In this document: one piece after another, positions 9,344 through 17,226 of the stretch
How the letters are laid out: each line of letters begins with the position of its first letter
How positions within the stretch are numbered: the first letter of the stretch is position 1
From: Clostridiales bacterium
GTDB taxonomy: Bacteria; Bacillota; Clostridia; Oscillospirales; Oscillospiraceae
DNA: 46,322 nucleotides
Assembly (NCBI GenBank): GCA_902363045.1
Contig: CABIYX010000027.1
Span: 1-46,322, forward strand
Direction of reading: 5' to 3'
Program-made: the position numbers and the translations under genes
Notes under the pieces: generated by a model
What the model was told of the DNA's origin: nothing
The model's input: only the letters and a program-made list of their open reading frames with translations
Databases searched by the model: none

Positions 9344-10693
9344 TCAGTATTCATCGTGCTGCCACTCCATGTTGCCGAAGGTGGTGAACTCCGGCAGCCA
9401 CTGGAGTTCGACAGTCCGGGTCTCGCCGTGCCGGTTCTTGGCGATGATGCACTCGGCCAGGTTGGGGTTCGGGGTGTCCTTGTCGTAATAGCCCTCCCGA
9501 TAGAGAAACATGACAATATCGGCGTCCTGCTCGATGGCGCCCGACTCACGCAGGTCGGACAGCATGGGCCGCTTGTCACTGCGGCTCTCATTGGCACGGG
9601 ACAGCTGGCTGAGGCACAGCACCGGCACGTCCAGCTCCTTGGCCATGATCTTCAGGGCTCGGGAGATGTCTGAGACCACCTGCTGCCGGTTCTCGCCGGA
9701 GTAGGTCCGCCCACCGGCGGACTGCATCAGCTGGAGGTAGTCGATGATGACCAGCCCCAGGTTGTCCATCCGGCGGCACTTGGCGCTGATGTCGGCCACG
9801 GACACCGAGGAGTCGTCGTCGATGAAGATGCGGGAGCGATTCAGAGAGTCCGCCGCCACCGCCACCTTTTCCCAGTCCTCCTCTGTCAGCTTTCCGGTGA
9901 CCAGCTTCTTGTTGTCCACAAAGCACTCGCTGGAGATCAGGCGCAGGGCCAGCTGCTCCCGGCTCATTTCCAACGAGAAGAAGGCCACATTTTTACCCGA
10001 CTTCTTTCCCGCCTCCAGCAGGATATTCAGGGCCATGGAGGTCTTACCCATACCGGGGCGGGCGGCCAGCAGGATCAGGTCCGACTTGTTCAGGCCGGAG
10101 ATGGCCCGGTCCAGATCGGTCAGACCGGTGGACAGGCCGGGAATGGCCGATTCGCTGGCGGCCAGCTCAGTGAGCCGGTCATACACATCAATGAGGACGT
10201 TGGAGATGGGGATGAGACCCCGGGCGGCCCGGCCCTGGCGGATGGCATAGATCCGCTGCTCCGCGGCCTCCAGGATGTCCTGCCCCGTCTCCGTTCCCTG
10301 CTGGATCAGGGCGGTGAGGTCGCCTGCGGCCTCGGCCACCCGGCGCAGCAGGGTCTTATCCTTCAAAATCCCGATGTACTCCACCACGTTGGCCGCGGTG
10401 GGGGTGGTGTCCATGAGCTGGAGCAGATAGCCCCGGGAGGTGTTCTCATCGTACACCCCGTTCTGCTTCATGTGCTCCAGCACTGTCACCGGGTCGATGG
10501 TGAGGGAGTAATTGAACATGGAGTAGATGGTCTCATAGATCTCCCGGTTCTGCCGCACATAGAAGTCGTCGGACCGCAGCTGGTCGATGACCTCCGGTAC
10601 GCACCGGGCGTCAATGAGCATGGAGCCCAGCACCGCCTGCTCCGCCTCCACGCTGTGGGGCATCTGCCGGAGCAGCAGCTGTTCGTCTTCCAT
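9344..10693 (-). CDS. dnaB: Replicative DNA helicase DnaB
   Basis: This is the hexameric fork helicase that recruits primase. The N-terminal domain begins HSVEAEQAVLGSML, and the RecA-like domain carries Walker A ARPGMGKT near residues 211-218. Walker B LVIIDYLQLM and the DnaB motif SQLSRANESRSDKRPMLSDL follow. About 449 residues is standard. I chose the ATG at 10693, with GGAAGG five bases upstream, over an in-frame GTG two codons earlier that would overlap that site. It follows rplI in the conserved gdpP-rplI-dnaB order, but a repeat-filled spacer separates them. Confidence 0.96.
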   Translation of the reverse strand: MEDEQLLLRQMPHSVEAEQAVLGSMLIDARCVPEVIDQLRSDDFYVRQNREIYETIYSMFNYSLTIDPVTVLEHMKQNGVYDENTSRGYLLQLMDTTPTAANVVEYIGILKDKTLLRRVAEAAGDLTALIQQGTETGQDILEAAEQRIYAIRQGRAARGLIPISNVLIDVYDRLTELAASESAIPGLSTGLTDLDRAISGLNKSDLILLAARPGMGKTSMALNILLEAGKKSGKNVAFFSLEMSREQLALRLISSECFVDNKKLVTGKLTEEDWEKVAVAADSLNRSRIFIDDDSSVSVADISAKCRRMDNLGLVIIDYLQLMQSAGGRTYSGENRQQVVSDISRALKIMAKELDVPVLCLSQLSRANESRSDKRPMLSDLRESGAIEQDADIVMFLYREGYYDKDTPNPNLAECIIAKNRHGETRTVELQWLPEFTTFGNMEWQHDEY

Positions 10694-10720
10694 TGGCACC
10701 TTCCAACACCCCCGCTTAAT

Positions 10721-10877
10721 GAGTTAGGAATTAGGAATGAGAAATTAGGAATTGCAATGCGCACTCCGCCTACTGCTCCCACTCTGCCTGGCGGAGCCGG
10801 ACCAGCCAATTCCGAATCCCTATTCTAAATATCTAAATTCCTAACTCCAAATTCCTAACTCCAAATTCCTAACTCCA
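10721..10877. repeat. Intergenic repeat: 14-bp tandem units facing an inverted copy
   Basis: The right part holds three exact 14-bp units AAATTCCTAACTCC (10835-10876). The left part (10721-10753) holds inverted versions (GAGTTAGGAATT and AAATTAGGAATT). The two arms can pair across about 70 bases. It sits in the rplI-dnaB spacer with no coding potential and resembles a dispersed non-autonomous intergenic repeat. Confidence 0.75.
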
Positions 10878-10886
10878 AACAAGGGC

Positions 10887-11336
10887 TTATTTTTCCTCCG
10901 TGACCATCACCTTGACGGTCCCGGTGACCTCATAGCCCAGCTTGGCCCGGATCTGATAGCCGCCGCAGGCCTTAATGGGCTCCTCCAGCACCAGCTTGGT
11001 CTTGGCGATGGTCAGACCATGCTGCTCCGCCAGGCACTCGGAGATCTCCTTGGCGGTAACCGCGCCAAACAGGCGGCCGCCCTCGCCGGCCTTGGCGGAC
11101 ACCTTCACAGTCAGCCCCTTCAGCTTTTCAGACAGGGCCTCGGCCTCCGCCTTTTCAGCGGCCTCCTGGGCCTTGCGGGCCTTCTCCTGCTGCTTCATGG
11201 TGTTCACATTCTCCGCCGTGGCGATGACAGCCAGCTTCTTGGGAAGCAGGAAATTCCGGGCGTAGCCGTCAGAGACATTGACCAGCTGGCCCTTCTTCCC
11301 CTGGCCCTTGACGTCCTGCTGTAAAATCACTTTCAT
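10887..11336 (-). CDS. rplI: 50S ribosomal protein L9
   Basis: L9 binds 23S rRNA near the L1 stalk and helps keep the reading frame. The N-terminal signature is present (MKVILQQDVKGQGKKGQLVN, then GYARNFLLPKKLA). A charged connecting helix rich in Lys, Glu and Ala follows, then the C-terminal domain starting near LTVKVSAKAGEGGRLFGAVT. The 149 residues are typical. An AGGAGG-type ribosome-binding site lies upstream. It follows gdpP by 107 bases. Confidence 0.97.
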   Translation of the reverse strand: MKVILQQDVKGQGKKGQLVNVSDGYARNFLLPKKLAVIATAENVNTMKQQEKARKAQEAAEKAEAEALSEKLKGLTVKVSAKAGEGGRLFGAVTAKEISECLAEQHGLTIAKTKLVLEEPIKACGGYQIRAKLGYEVTGTVKVMVTEEK

Positions 11337-11443
11337 GGTAAGTTCCTCCTAAAATAGAATCTTGGTATTGTAAATATCATTCAGACCACTCCGCATACCA
11401 GATGCAGAGACTCGAGGTATCCTGCCGGAACAGCCTCTGGGCA

Positions 11444-13429
11444 TCATTCGTCCTCCAGATACTGGTCAATGGCCTGGGCCAGCTCCTGGGCCACCTGGGT
11501 CAGGGATTTGTCCGGGATCTGCCCGCCGGCTGCGGCGGCATTGCCGCCGCCCCCCAGCTTTTCCAGGATGACCTGTACGTTTACTTCGCCAATAGAGCGG
11601 GCGGAGACGATCACCCGGTCTCCGTCTGGATAGAGGACGAAGGAGGTGTCGATGCCAATGATGTTCAGCAGCTCGTCCGCCGCCTGGGCGGCGGTGATGC
11701 GGCCCACGGTGTGGTCCACCACGGCCACCGCAATGCCTTCCCGGTACATCTTAGCGTTCTGGATGATGGAGTATTTGGCAATGGTGCCCTCCAGGTCGTT
11801 CTGAAACAGGCGCTTGACCTCGGCGGTGTCCGCCCCGGCCCGGCGCAGAAAGGCCGCCGCCTCAAAGGTGCGGCCGCCGGTGCGCATGGAGAAGTTCTTG
11901 GTATCCAGCACGATGCCGGCCAGCAGGGCCTCTGCCTCGGCCCGCGTCAGGTCGGTGGGGTCGGCGATGTACTGGAGCAGCTCGGTCACCAGCTCTGAGG
12001 CGGAGGAGGCGTAGGGCTCGTGGTAGTTGAGGGCGGCCCCCTCGATGTAGGTGGCGGCCCGGCGGTGATGGTCGATGACCGCCACCCGGTTGCAGGACTC
12101 CAGTACCTCCCGGGACAGCACCTGCTCCGGACGGTTGGTGTCCACTACTACCACAAGAGAGCGGTTGTCCATCATCAGCAGAGCCTCCTGGGGGGCTAGA
12201 AAGGCCCCGCGGTACTCGGTCAGCTGGGCCAGCCGGTCAGACAGGACCTTGCTGGGAGGGGAGCCTGCCTCCTGGATGATGTAGGCGGGGACGCCCTTTT
12301 TCCGGGCAATGGCAAACACACCGGCGGCGGCGCCCACACAGTCGTTGTCCGGCGATTTGTGGCCCATGATAAACAGGCCGGAGGAGTCGGACACCAGGGC
12401 GGAGAGGGCGTTGGCCATGACCCGGCTTTTTACCTTGGTGCGCTTCTCCGTCTCCTTGGAGCGGCCGCCGAAGAACTCAAAGGTGAATTTGTTGCGGATG
12501 ACGGCCTGGTCGCCCCCACGGGACAGGGCCATCTCAATGGAGAGATTGGCGAACTGCATCAGCTCCTGAAACGTGGAGCCGTCCTTGCCCACACCGATGG
12601 ACAGGGTGGCGGACAGTCCGCCGGGATTGACCACCTGGTGGATGGTGTCCAGAATGTCAAATTTCTGATCCACGAACCGGGAGAGGTACTGCTCCTCGAA
12701 GAGGAAGAGGTACCGGTCCCGCTCCATCCGGCGGAGCATCCCGCCGGTCCCATCCACCCAGGCGTCCAGGCGGGCGTTGATCTCGGAATAGATGGTGGAG
12801 CGCTGGTTTTCCGTGAGGTTTTTCATCAGATCCTCGTAGTTGTCCAGCAGCAGCACCGCCGCCACCGGCCGGCTGGCCTGATAACGGTCCCGCACGGCGG
12901 ACAGCTCGGTCACGTCCACCCAGTAGGTGGTGGCGAGAAAGCCGCCCCCCCGCTCGCTGGCCCGGACCAGATGTCCATATACCAGGAAGCGGCGTCCGGC
13001 AAAGGTCACGTCGCCGGGACACTCGCTCTTACCCTCCAGCAGCCAGCGGGTGTCAAAGCCGGGGATCACGGCGGACAGCTTGGCGTCAAACAGGTGCTCC
13101 CCGTCATCCGTCAGCTTGAGGAAGCGGTCGTTGGTCCAGATGATGTCGCCGCTCTCCGGACGGAAAATGACCATGGGTAGCGGAGAGTTGACCATGGTGT
13201 CCTTGGCGGCCACATCCACCGTGCCGGTGATATTCTCAATGTACTTGGTCACCTCACGGCGGCGCTTGCGGAGATTGGCGCGGTGGTACAGCCCCAGCAG
13301 GGCCACCACCATCAGCTCCAGGACCGCCAGCGGCAGGCTGAACAGGGCGGAGGCCAGGGCAAACACGACTAGACAGACGAAGTATAACTGAAGACTGGGT
13401 TGAAACAGTTGATGCAGCTTTCGATTCAA
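11444..13429 (-). CDS. gdpP: Cyclic-di-AMP phosphodiesterase GdpP
   Basis: This membrane protein hydrolyses c-di-AMP to pApA and so controls potassium and osmotic balance and cell-wall stress. Its 661 residues show two N-terminal membrane helices (about 13-50), a PAS-like domain, a degenerate GGDEF region, then a DHH domain (GHKSPDNDCVGAAAG, VVVVDTNRPEQ, AVIDHHRRA). A DHHA1 domain with GGGGNAAAAGG ends it. The start is TTG at 13427-13429, seven bases after AAGGAGGT. No ATG is in a better position. It leads the housekeeping operon. Confidence 0.95.
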   Translation of the reverse strand: MNRKLHQLFQPSLQLYFVCLVVFALASALFSLPLAVLELMVVALLGLYHRANLRKRRREVTKYIENITGTVDVAAKDTMVNSPLPMVIFRPESGDIIWTNDRFLKLTDDGEHLFDAKLSAVIPGFDTRWLLEGKSECPGDVTFAGRRFLVYGHLVRASERGGGFLATTYWVDVTELSAVRDRYQASRPVAAVLLLDNYEDLMKNLTENQRSTIYSEINARLDAWVDGTGGMLRRMERDRYLFLFEEQYLSRFVDQKFDILDTIHQVVNPGGLSATLSIGVGKDGSTFQELMQFANLSIEMALSRGGDQAVIRNKFTFEFFGGRSKETEKRTKVKSRVMANALSALVSDSSGLFIMGHKSPDNDCVGAAAGVFAIARKKGVPAYIIQEAGSPPSKVLSDRLAQLTEYRGAFLAPQEALLMMDNRSLVVVVDTNRPEQVLSREVLESCNRVAVIDHHRRAATYIEGAALNYHEPYASSASELVTELLQYIADPTDLTRAEAEALLAGIVLDTKNFSMRTGGRTFEAAAFLRRAGADTAEVKRLFQNDLEGTIAKYSIIQNAKMYREGIAVAVVDHTVGRITAAQAADELLNIIGIDTSFVLYPDGDRVIVSARSIGEVNVQVILEKLGGGGNAAAAGGQIPDKSLTQVAQELAQAIDQYLEDE

Positions 13430-13467
13430 GAAGGGGACCTCCTTCCAGTTGGTGAAATCAGAAATTT

Positions 13468-13496
13468 ATTATATCAGATGGTGAAAAGAAATACAA
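13468..13496 (-). promoter_or_regulatory. Sigma-A-type promoter for gdpP operon
   Basis: On the minus strand TTGTAT and TATAAT are separated by exactly 17 bases. They lie about 40 bases upstream of the gdpP TTG start. Confidence 0.7.
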
Positions 13497-13578
13497 CCAA
13501 AACCGCCGGAATGATGGGAAAAGCCCGGACGGATCCGTTGTGTGGGAAAAAATATTGGCCGCGGGAGCGGTCCAGCCG

Positions 13579-13607
13579 TTGCAACTGGAAAAAAAGACTG
13601 GTATAAT
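13579..13607 (+). promoter_or_regulatory. Sigma-A-type promoter for ilvE
   Basis: TTGCAA and TATAAT are 17 bases apart. The leader to the ilvE start is about 130 bases, GC-rich and able to fold. No T-box motif was recognised in it. Confidence 0.75.
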
Positions 13608-13744
13608 AGGGCAACAAGCGTTTTACCGCAGTACCGCGGCAGAGCGGAGCCGGAGCTCCGGCCGCGTCCGCCGAAGCAGCGCGCCCTGGAACGGGCGGCG
13701 GCTCTATGCCTGTTAATTTACTACCTTTAGGAGGCTGTTCCATT

Positions 13745-14812
13745 ATGCAAGAGATCAAGATCACCCGCGCTCAGACTTTGAAGGAGAAGCCCGAGTCCTC
13801 CACTCTGGTGTTCGGCAAGAGCATGACCGATCATATGTTCATCGTGGACTATGACGCCGGCCAGGGCTGGCACGACCCCCGCATCGTCCCCTATGCTCCC
13901 CTCCAGATCGATCCTGCGGCCAAGGTGCTCCACTACGCCCAGGAGATCTTTGAGGGCTTGAAGGCCTACCGCACCGATGACGGCTCCATCCAGCTGTTCC
14001 GCCCCATGGACAATATCCGCCGGATGAACGACTCTGCTGAGCGTATCTCCCTGCCCCAGATCCCCGAGGATCTGGCCCTGGCCGGCATCACGGAGCTGGT
14101 CAAGCTGGAGCGGGACTGGGTCCCCCACGAGAAGGATACCTCCCTGTACATCCGTCCCTTTATGATCGGCCTGGACGCCGCTCTGGGTGTACACAGCTCC
14201 CACCACTGCCAGTACATCGTCATCGTCTGTCCCGTGGGCGCCTACTATCCCGAGGGGCTGAATCCCGTCAAGATCTACGTGGAGGACGAGGACGTCCGCG
14301 CCGTCAAGGGTGGTACCGGCATGGCCAAGACCGGCGGAAACTACGCCGCCTCCCTGCGGGCCGGCGACCGGGCTGAGGCCAAGGGGTATAGCCAGGTTCT
14401 GTGGCTGGACGGCGTCCACCGCAAGTATATTGAGGAGGTCGGCTCCATGAATGTCATGTTCAAGGTGGCCGGCAAGATCCTTACCCCCGATCTGAATGGC
14501 TCCGTGCTGTCCGGCATCACCCGCCGCTCCTGCATCCAGCTGCTGAAGGATTGGGGCTATGAGGTGGAGGAGCGCCGTATCTCCGCCGAGGAACTTTTCC
14601 AGGCTGCCGAGGACGGTACTCTGGAGGAGGCGTGGGGCACCGGCACCGCCGCGGTGATCTCTCCCATCGGCGAGCTGGCCGAGGGCGACAAGAAGGTGAC
14701 CGTCAGCGGCAACAAGATCGGTCCTATCACCCAGCGCCTGTATGATGAGCTCACCGGCATCCAGTGGGGCCGCATAGCGGATCCTCACGGCTGGACAATG
14801 AAGATCTGCTGA
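13745..14812 (+). CDS. ilvE: Branched-chain amino acid aminotransferase
   Basis: This class IV PLP enzyme exchanges amino groups between Leu, Ile or Val and 2-oxoglutarate, the last step of their synthesis. The PLP lysine is in MAKTGGNYAAS (about residue 195). Other family landmarks are HYAQEIFEGLKAYR, IRPFMIGLDAALGV, EVGSMNVMFK and GTGTAAVISPIG. The 355 residues fit. The start is the ATG at 13745, ten bases after AGGAGG. A longer reading from 13706 would run through that site. It is divergent from gdpP and monocistronic. Confidence 0.95.
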   Translation: MQEIKITRAQTLKEKPESSTLVFGKSMTDHMFIVDYDAGQGWHDPRIVPYAPLQIDPAAKVLHYAQEIFEGLKAYRTDDGSIQLFRPMDNIRRMNDSAERISLPQIPEDLALAGITELVKLERDWVPHEKDTSLYIRPFMIGLDAALGVHSSHHCQYIVIVCPVGAYYPEGLNPVKIYVEDEDVRAVKGGTGMAKTGGNYAASLRAGDRAEAKGYSQVLWLDGVHRKYIEEVGSMNVMFKVAGKILTPDLNGSVLSGITRRSCIQLLKDWGYEVEERRISAEELFQAAEDGTLEEAWGTGTAAVISPIGELAEGDKKVTVSGNKIGPITQRLYDELTGIQWGRIADPHGWTMKIC

Positions 14813-14840
14813 TCCACTGCCGGTTCTGTGGATCGATCCC

Positions 14841-14888
14841 GTTGAAGCTGCCGGAAAGGGCCAGACAGCCTTTTCCGGCAGCTTCAAC
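14841..14888 (+). terminator. Long hairpin after ilvE
   Basis: A 17-bp perfect stem (14841-14857 with 14872-14888) lies about 30 bases past the ilvE stop. There is no T-run, so it may terminate weakly or mainly protect the mRNA end. Confidence 0.5.
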
Positions 14889-15032
14889 GCGCTCCAAGCT
14901 GCTTGTGAAGGGAGGTGCGTTCAGCCGGCCGGGAAGTCCGGGCCGCGCCCCGCCTTGTTCCGGCTCTGCGCGGTTTCCCATGTGCGGGACTGTACTACGA
15001 TCCAGACGTCAAAAATTTTATGGCGAAAGCTC

Positions 15033-15060
15033 TTTACTTTTTGAAAAAATCTGCTATAAT
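15033..15060 (+). promoter_or_regulatory. Probable promoter of the tRNA-Ala locus
   Basis: TTTACT and a perfect TATAAT are 16 bases apart. They lie about 55 bases upstream of the first tRNA-Ala 5' half and could drive all three tRNA copies. Confidence 0.6.
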
Positions 15061-15113
15061 ACAACAAGTGGTTTTACCTGTGTATTCCACTTCCCGTCAA
15101 TACCCATCACAAT

Positions 15114-15148
15114 GGGCCTATAGCTCAGCTGGGAGCGCAAAGGGTTCG
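15114..15148 (+). pseudogene. tRNA-Ala 5' half (oldest remnant)
   Basis: The acceptor strand GGGCCTA, the TA linker and the D-arm bases are recognisable. Tail positions read AAGGG then TTCG, and tRNA similarity ends exactly in the anticodon loop (TTCG at 15145-15148). What follows is unrelated. No matching 3' half was found in the window. Confidence 0.65.
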
Positions 15149-15215
15149 GTTTTCTGCCACATCTATAATTTCATATTGCTTTATTCTTCTGTTCCGCTTT
15201 TGGAACTGTTGATTT

Positions 15216-15255
15216 GGGCCTATAGCTCAGCTGGGAGAGCGTACGGTTCGCATCC
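15216..15255 (+). pseudogene. tRNA-Ala(CGC) 5' half; left attachment junction
   Basis: Positions 1-40 of a tRNA-Ala are perfect: acceptor GGGCCTA, D-stem GCTC/GAGC, anticodon 5' strand TACGG, loop TTCGCAT, then CC. The sequence then leaves tRNA. The missing part is at 35507-35551. Joined at the shared TTCGCATCC (15247-15255) the two give a 76-base cloverleaf with fully paired anticodon (TACGG/CCGTA) and acceptor stems. The acceptor includes the alanine identity pair G3-U70. This marks where an element integrated. Confidence 0.85.
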
Positions 15256-15385
15256 ATATGGACTTCCATCACCGGCCCGATTTTTCCTTCCAATTTTTCG
15301 TCCGATATTTCGGACTTTTTCCTCAAAACTGAATATCTGAAAAATCCATTTTTCACAACTTTTTTGATTGAAAAGTGGCTGATTT

Positions 15386-15461
15386 GGGCCTGTAGCGCAG
15401 CTGGGAGCGCACTACATTCGCATTGTAGGGGTCGTCGGTTCGAATCCGATCAGGTCCACCA
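15386..15461 (+). tRNA. tRNA-Ala (anticodon CGC), intact
   Basis: All 76 bases fold normally: acceptor GGGCCTG/CAGGTCC with the G3-U70 alanine identity pair, D-stem GCGC/GCGC, anticodon stem CTACA/TGTAG, loop TTCGCAT, T-stem GTCGG/CCGAT, and encoded ACCA. It reads GCG codons. It differs from the split copy in stems and T-loop, so it is a separate gene, not a rejoined hybrid. It lies 130 bases inside the element's left junction and could replace the function lost by the split. A terminator follows at 15471-15500. Confidence 0.93.
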
Positions 15462-15470
15462 TTTTTAAGA

Positions 15471-15500
15471 AAAATCACCGCCAATTTGGCGGTGATTTTT
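15471..15500 (+). terminator. Terminator of tRNA-Ala
   Basis: A 12-bp stem (15471-15482 with 15488-15499) with an AATTT loop starts ten bases after the tRNA. Its 3' arm ends in a T-run. Confidence 0.8.
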
Positions 15501-15504
15501 CGTT

Positions 15505-15547
15505 TGACCACAATTTTACCACAGACAGGGAAAAAATCTGACCACTT
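15505..15547. repeat. Candidate left arm-type integrase sites
   Basis: TGACCACAA (15505-15513), TACCACAG (15517-15524) and TGACCACTT (15539-15547) lie between the tRNA terminator and int. The same three motifs recur at the right end (35371-35423), the last in inverted orientation. This fits tyrosine-integrase arm sites. Confidence 0.5.
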
Positions 15548-15614
15548 CACAAGGTTACAGGCGCCGTGATTGCTCAGTTCGGCGCCTGTTTTTTCTTCTC
15601 TTTGATTCAGCATC

Positions 15615-17215
15615 TCATCTCTTGATATGCCGGCATTTGCACTTTTGTCCCGCCAGCTCCGCTCTGACCTCGTCGTAGTATTTATGGACGGTGGTGATGG
15701 CCATACCCGTCTGCCGTGCGATGTAACTCTTATTGCTCACGCCGGGGTTCTCCCGCAGGTAGGCAGCGAGCTGCTTTTTCTTGGGGCTGACACCGTCTGG
15801 ATATTCTGTGACGGCACCAGAGCGCAGGGCGGCGATCTCCGCCTTCATTTGCAGGATCAGCTCCGACAGTTTCTCCTCACATTCCTCCCTGGTGTGGGCG
15901 TAGACATTCCGGGAGTGCTTTTTCCCATCCGGCCACACCGGGGAGTATCTGCCCTCCCAAAGATCTTCTTTGATCTGCTTGAGATAGCCTGTTCCCGGCC
16001 TGCGCCGTTCCGGCTGATATGGGGTGAACGGTTTCTGTTCAGCGGGTTCCTCCTGCCGTTTTTTGGGCACCTCAGCCTTGGCGATGCCCTGGTCGATGCT
16101 GACCGCCGCATTCTCCTGCATCTCATCGGTGATGTGAGTGTAGATGTTCAGGGTAGTCCTGGAGGAGATGTGCCCAATGATGGCGGACAGTGTTTTGATG
16201 TCCATGCCGTGTTCCAGGGAGATGGTGGCAAAGGTGTGCCGCAGATCGTGAAATCTGATTCTTTTGCACCCGGCGCGCTCCAGAATGACCTGGAGCCGTT
16301 TCCGCACATAGCCCGGATCGATGGGCTGCTCCGGCTTGATCCGGGATGGGAACATCAAGTCAGAGAAGATGCCTTTCCTGTACGCCAGCAGGAGTTCCAC
16401 CATGGCGGGCGGCAGGATGATGGTCCGGAAGGCAGCCTTGGTCTTGGGCTCGCTGACGATCAGCTTTCCGCCCACCGGGTAGACCTGCTTGTTGATCCGC
16501 AGTTCCCCCGTCTTTTCATTCAGGTCCTCCCATCGGAGAGCCAGGATCTCACCCCGGCGCAGGCCGGTGGTCAGCTCCAGCAGGAACAGTTCATACATTC
16601 CCTCTTCCTTGGCCTGAAGCAGGAACCGCTGGATCTCCTCCCCGGAGAGGATCTTCATCTCCTTTTGCTCCGGCGGCGGCAGCTTGCAACCCAGGATGGG
16701 GTTCTTTTTGATAAGGCCATCCTTGATGGCCCGTTCCAAAGACATCCGAACCACATGGTAGCAGCTGCGTACCGACCGCTCCGACATCCCCGGTCCCTTG
16801 GTGTCCCGATGGATCTTCCGGCCATTGGCTTTCATCTCGTTCAGGAACTTCTGACAGTCGGCCTGAGTCAGCTTGTTCAGCGGGATTTGTCCCAGCGCCG
16901 GGATGGCGTGGACATAGATCCACTCCTCGTATCCTTTTTGTGTGGTGGCCCGGATCGTTGGCTGGCAGTGGTTCTCGTACCAATAGCCGATCCAGTCCCC
17001 AAAGCGCATATTGGGCTTGATCTTGAAGGGCTCCGCTGTGCCGCAGCCATCCTGAAGCTGCTTCAGCTTTTCCAGGCACTCCGCCTTTGTTTTGCCAGCA
17101 CACTTTTGGTTTTAGCCTTTCCGTTTTCATCGTAGCCTACGATGTGCCGCCCCTCCCAGCGGCCGTCCTTCCGCAGTCGGACAGTGCCTTGACCATTTTT
17201 CCGTTTTCGTGCCAT
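15615..17215 (-). pseudogene. Tyrosine integrase 1, single frameshift near its N-terminus
   Basis: The main open part (start 17009, 464 residues) has a SAM-like core-binding domain and a catalytic domain with GLRRGEILALRW, HDLRHTFATISL, IIGHISS and the tyrosine region TLNIYTHI. The true N-terminus starts at 17215 with MARKRKNGQGTVRLRKDGRW, an AP2-like arm-binding domain. It is joined by a one-base frameshift in the TTTT run at 17090-17093. The C-terminal extension of about 130 residues holds a second arm-like stretch (DLWEGRYSPVWPDGKKHS) and a final HTH-like tail. It ends 154 bases from the intact tRNA-Ala, as expected for the gene that integrated the element. If the frameshift is a sequence error, the gene is intact. 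Confidence 0.85.
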
Positions 17216-17226
17216 GCTTCCGCCTC

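Noticed and set aside
10721..10877. Possible CRISPR array
   Set aside because: Units are only 14 bp and directly adjacent, without spacers. No cas genes are in the window.
13613..13744. T-box riboswitch in the ilvE leader
   Set aside because: The leader folds because it is GC-rich, but I could not find the conserved T-box sequence or an antiterminator/terminator pair.
15386..15461. Reading this tRNA as a CAT-anticodon (Met/Ile) tRNA because the loop contains GCAT
   Set aside because: With five-base anticodon stems CTACA/TGTAG the loop is TTCGCAT, which puts CGC at positions 34-36. The G3-U70 pair also says alanine.
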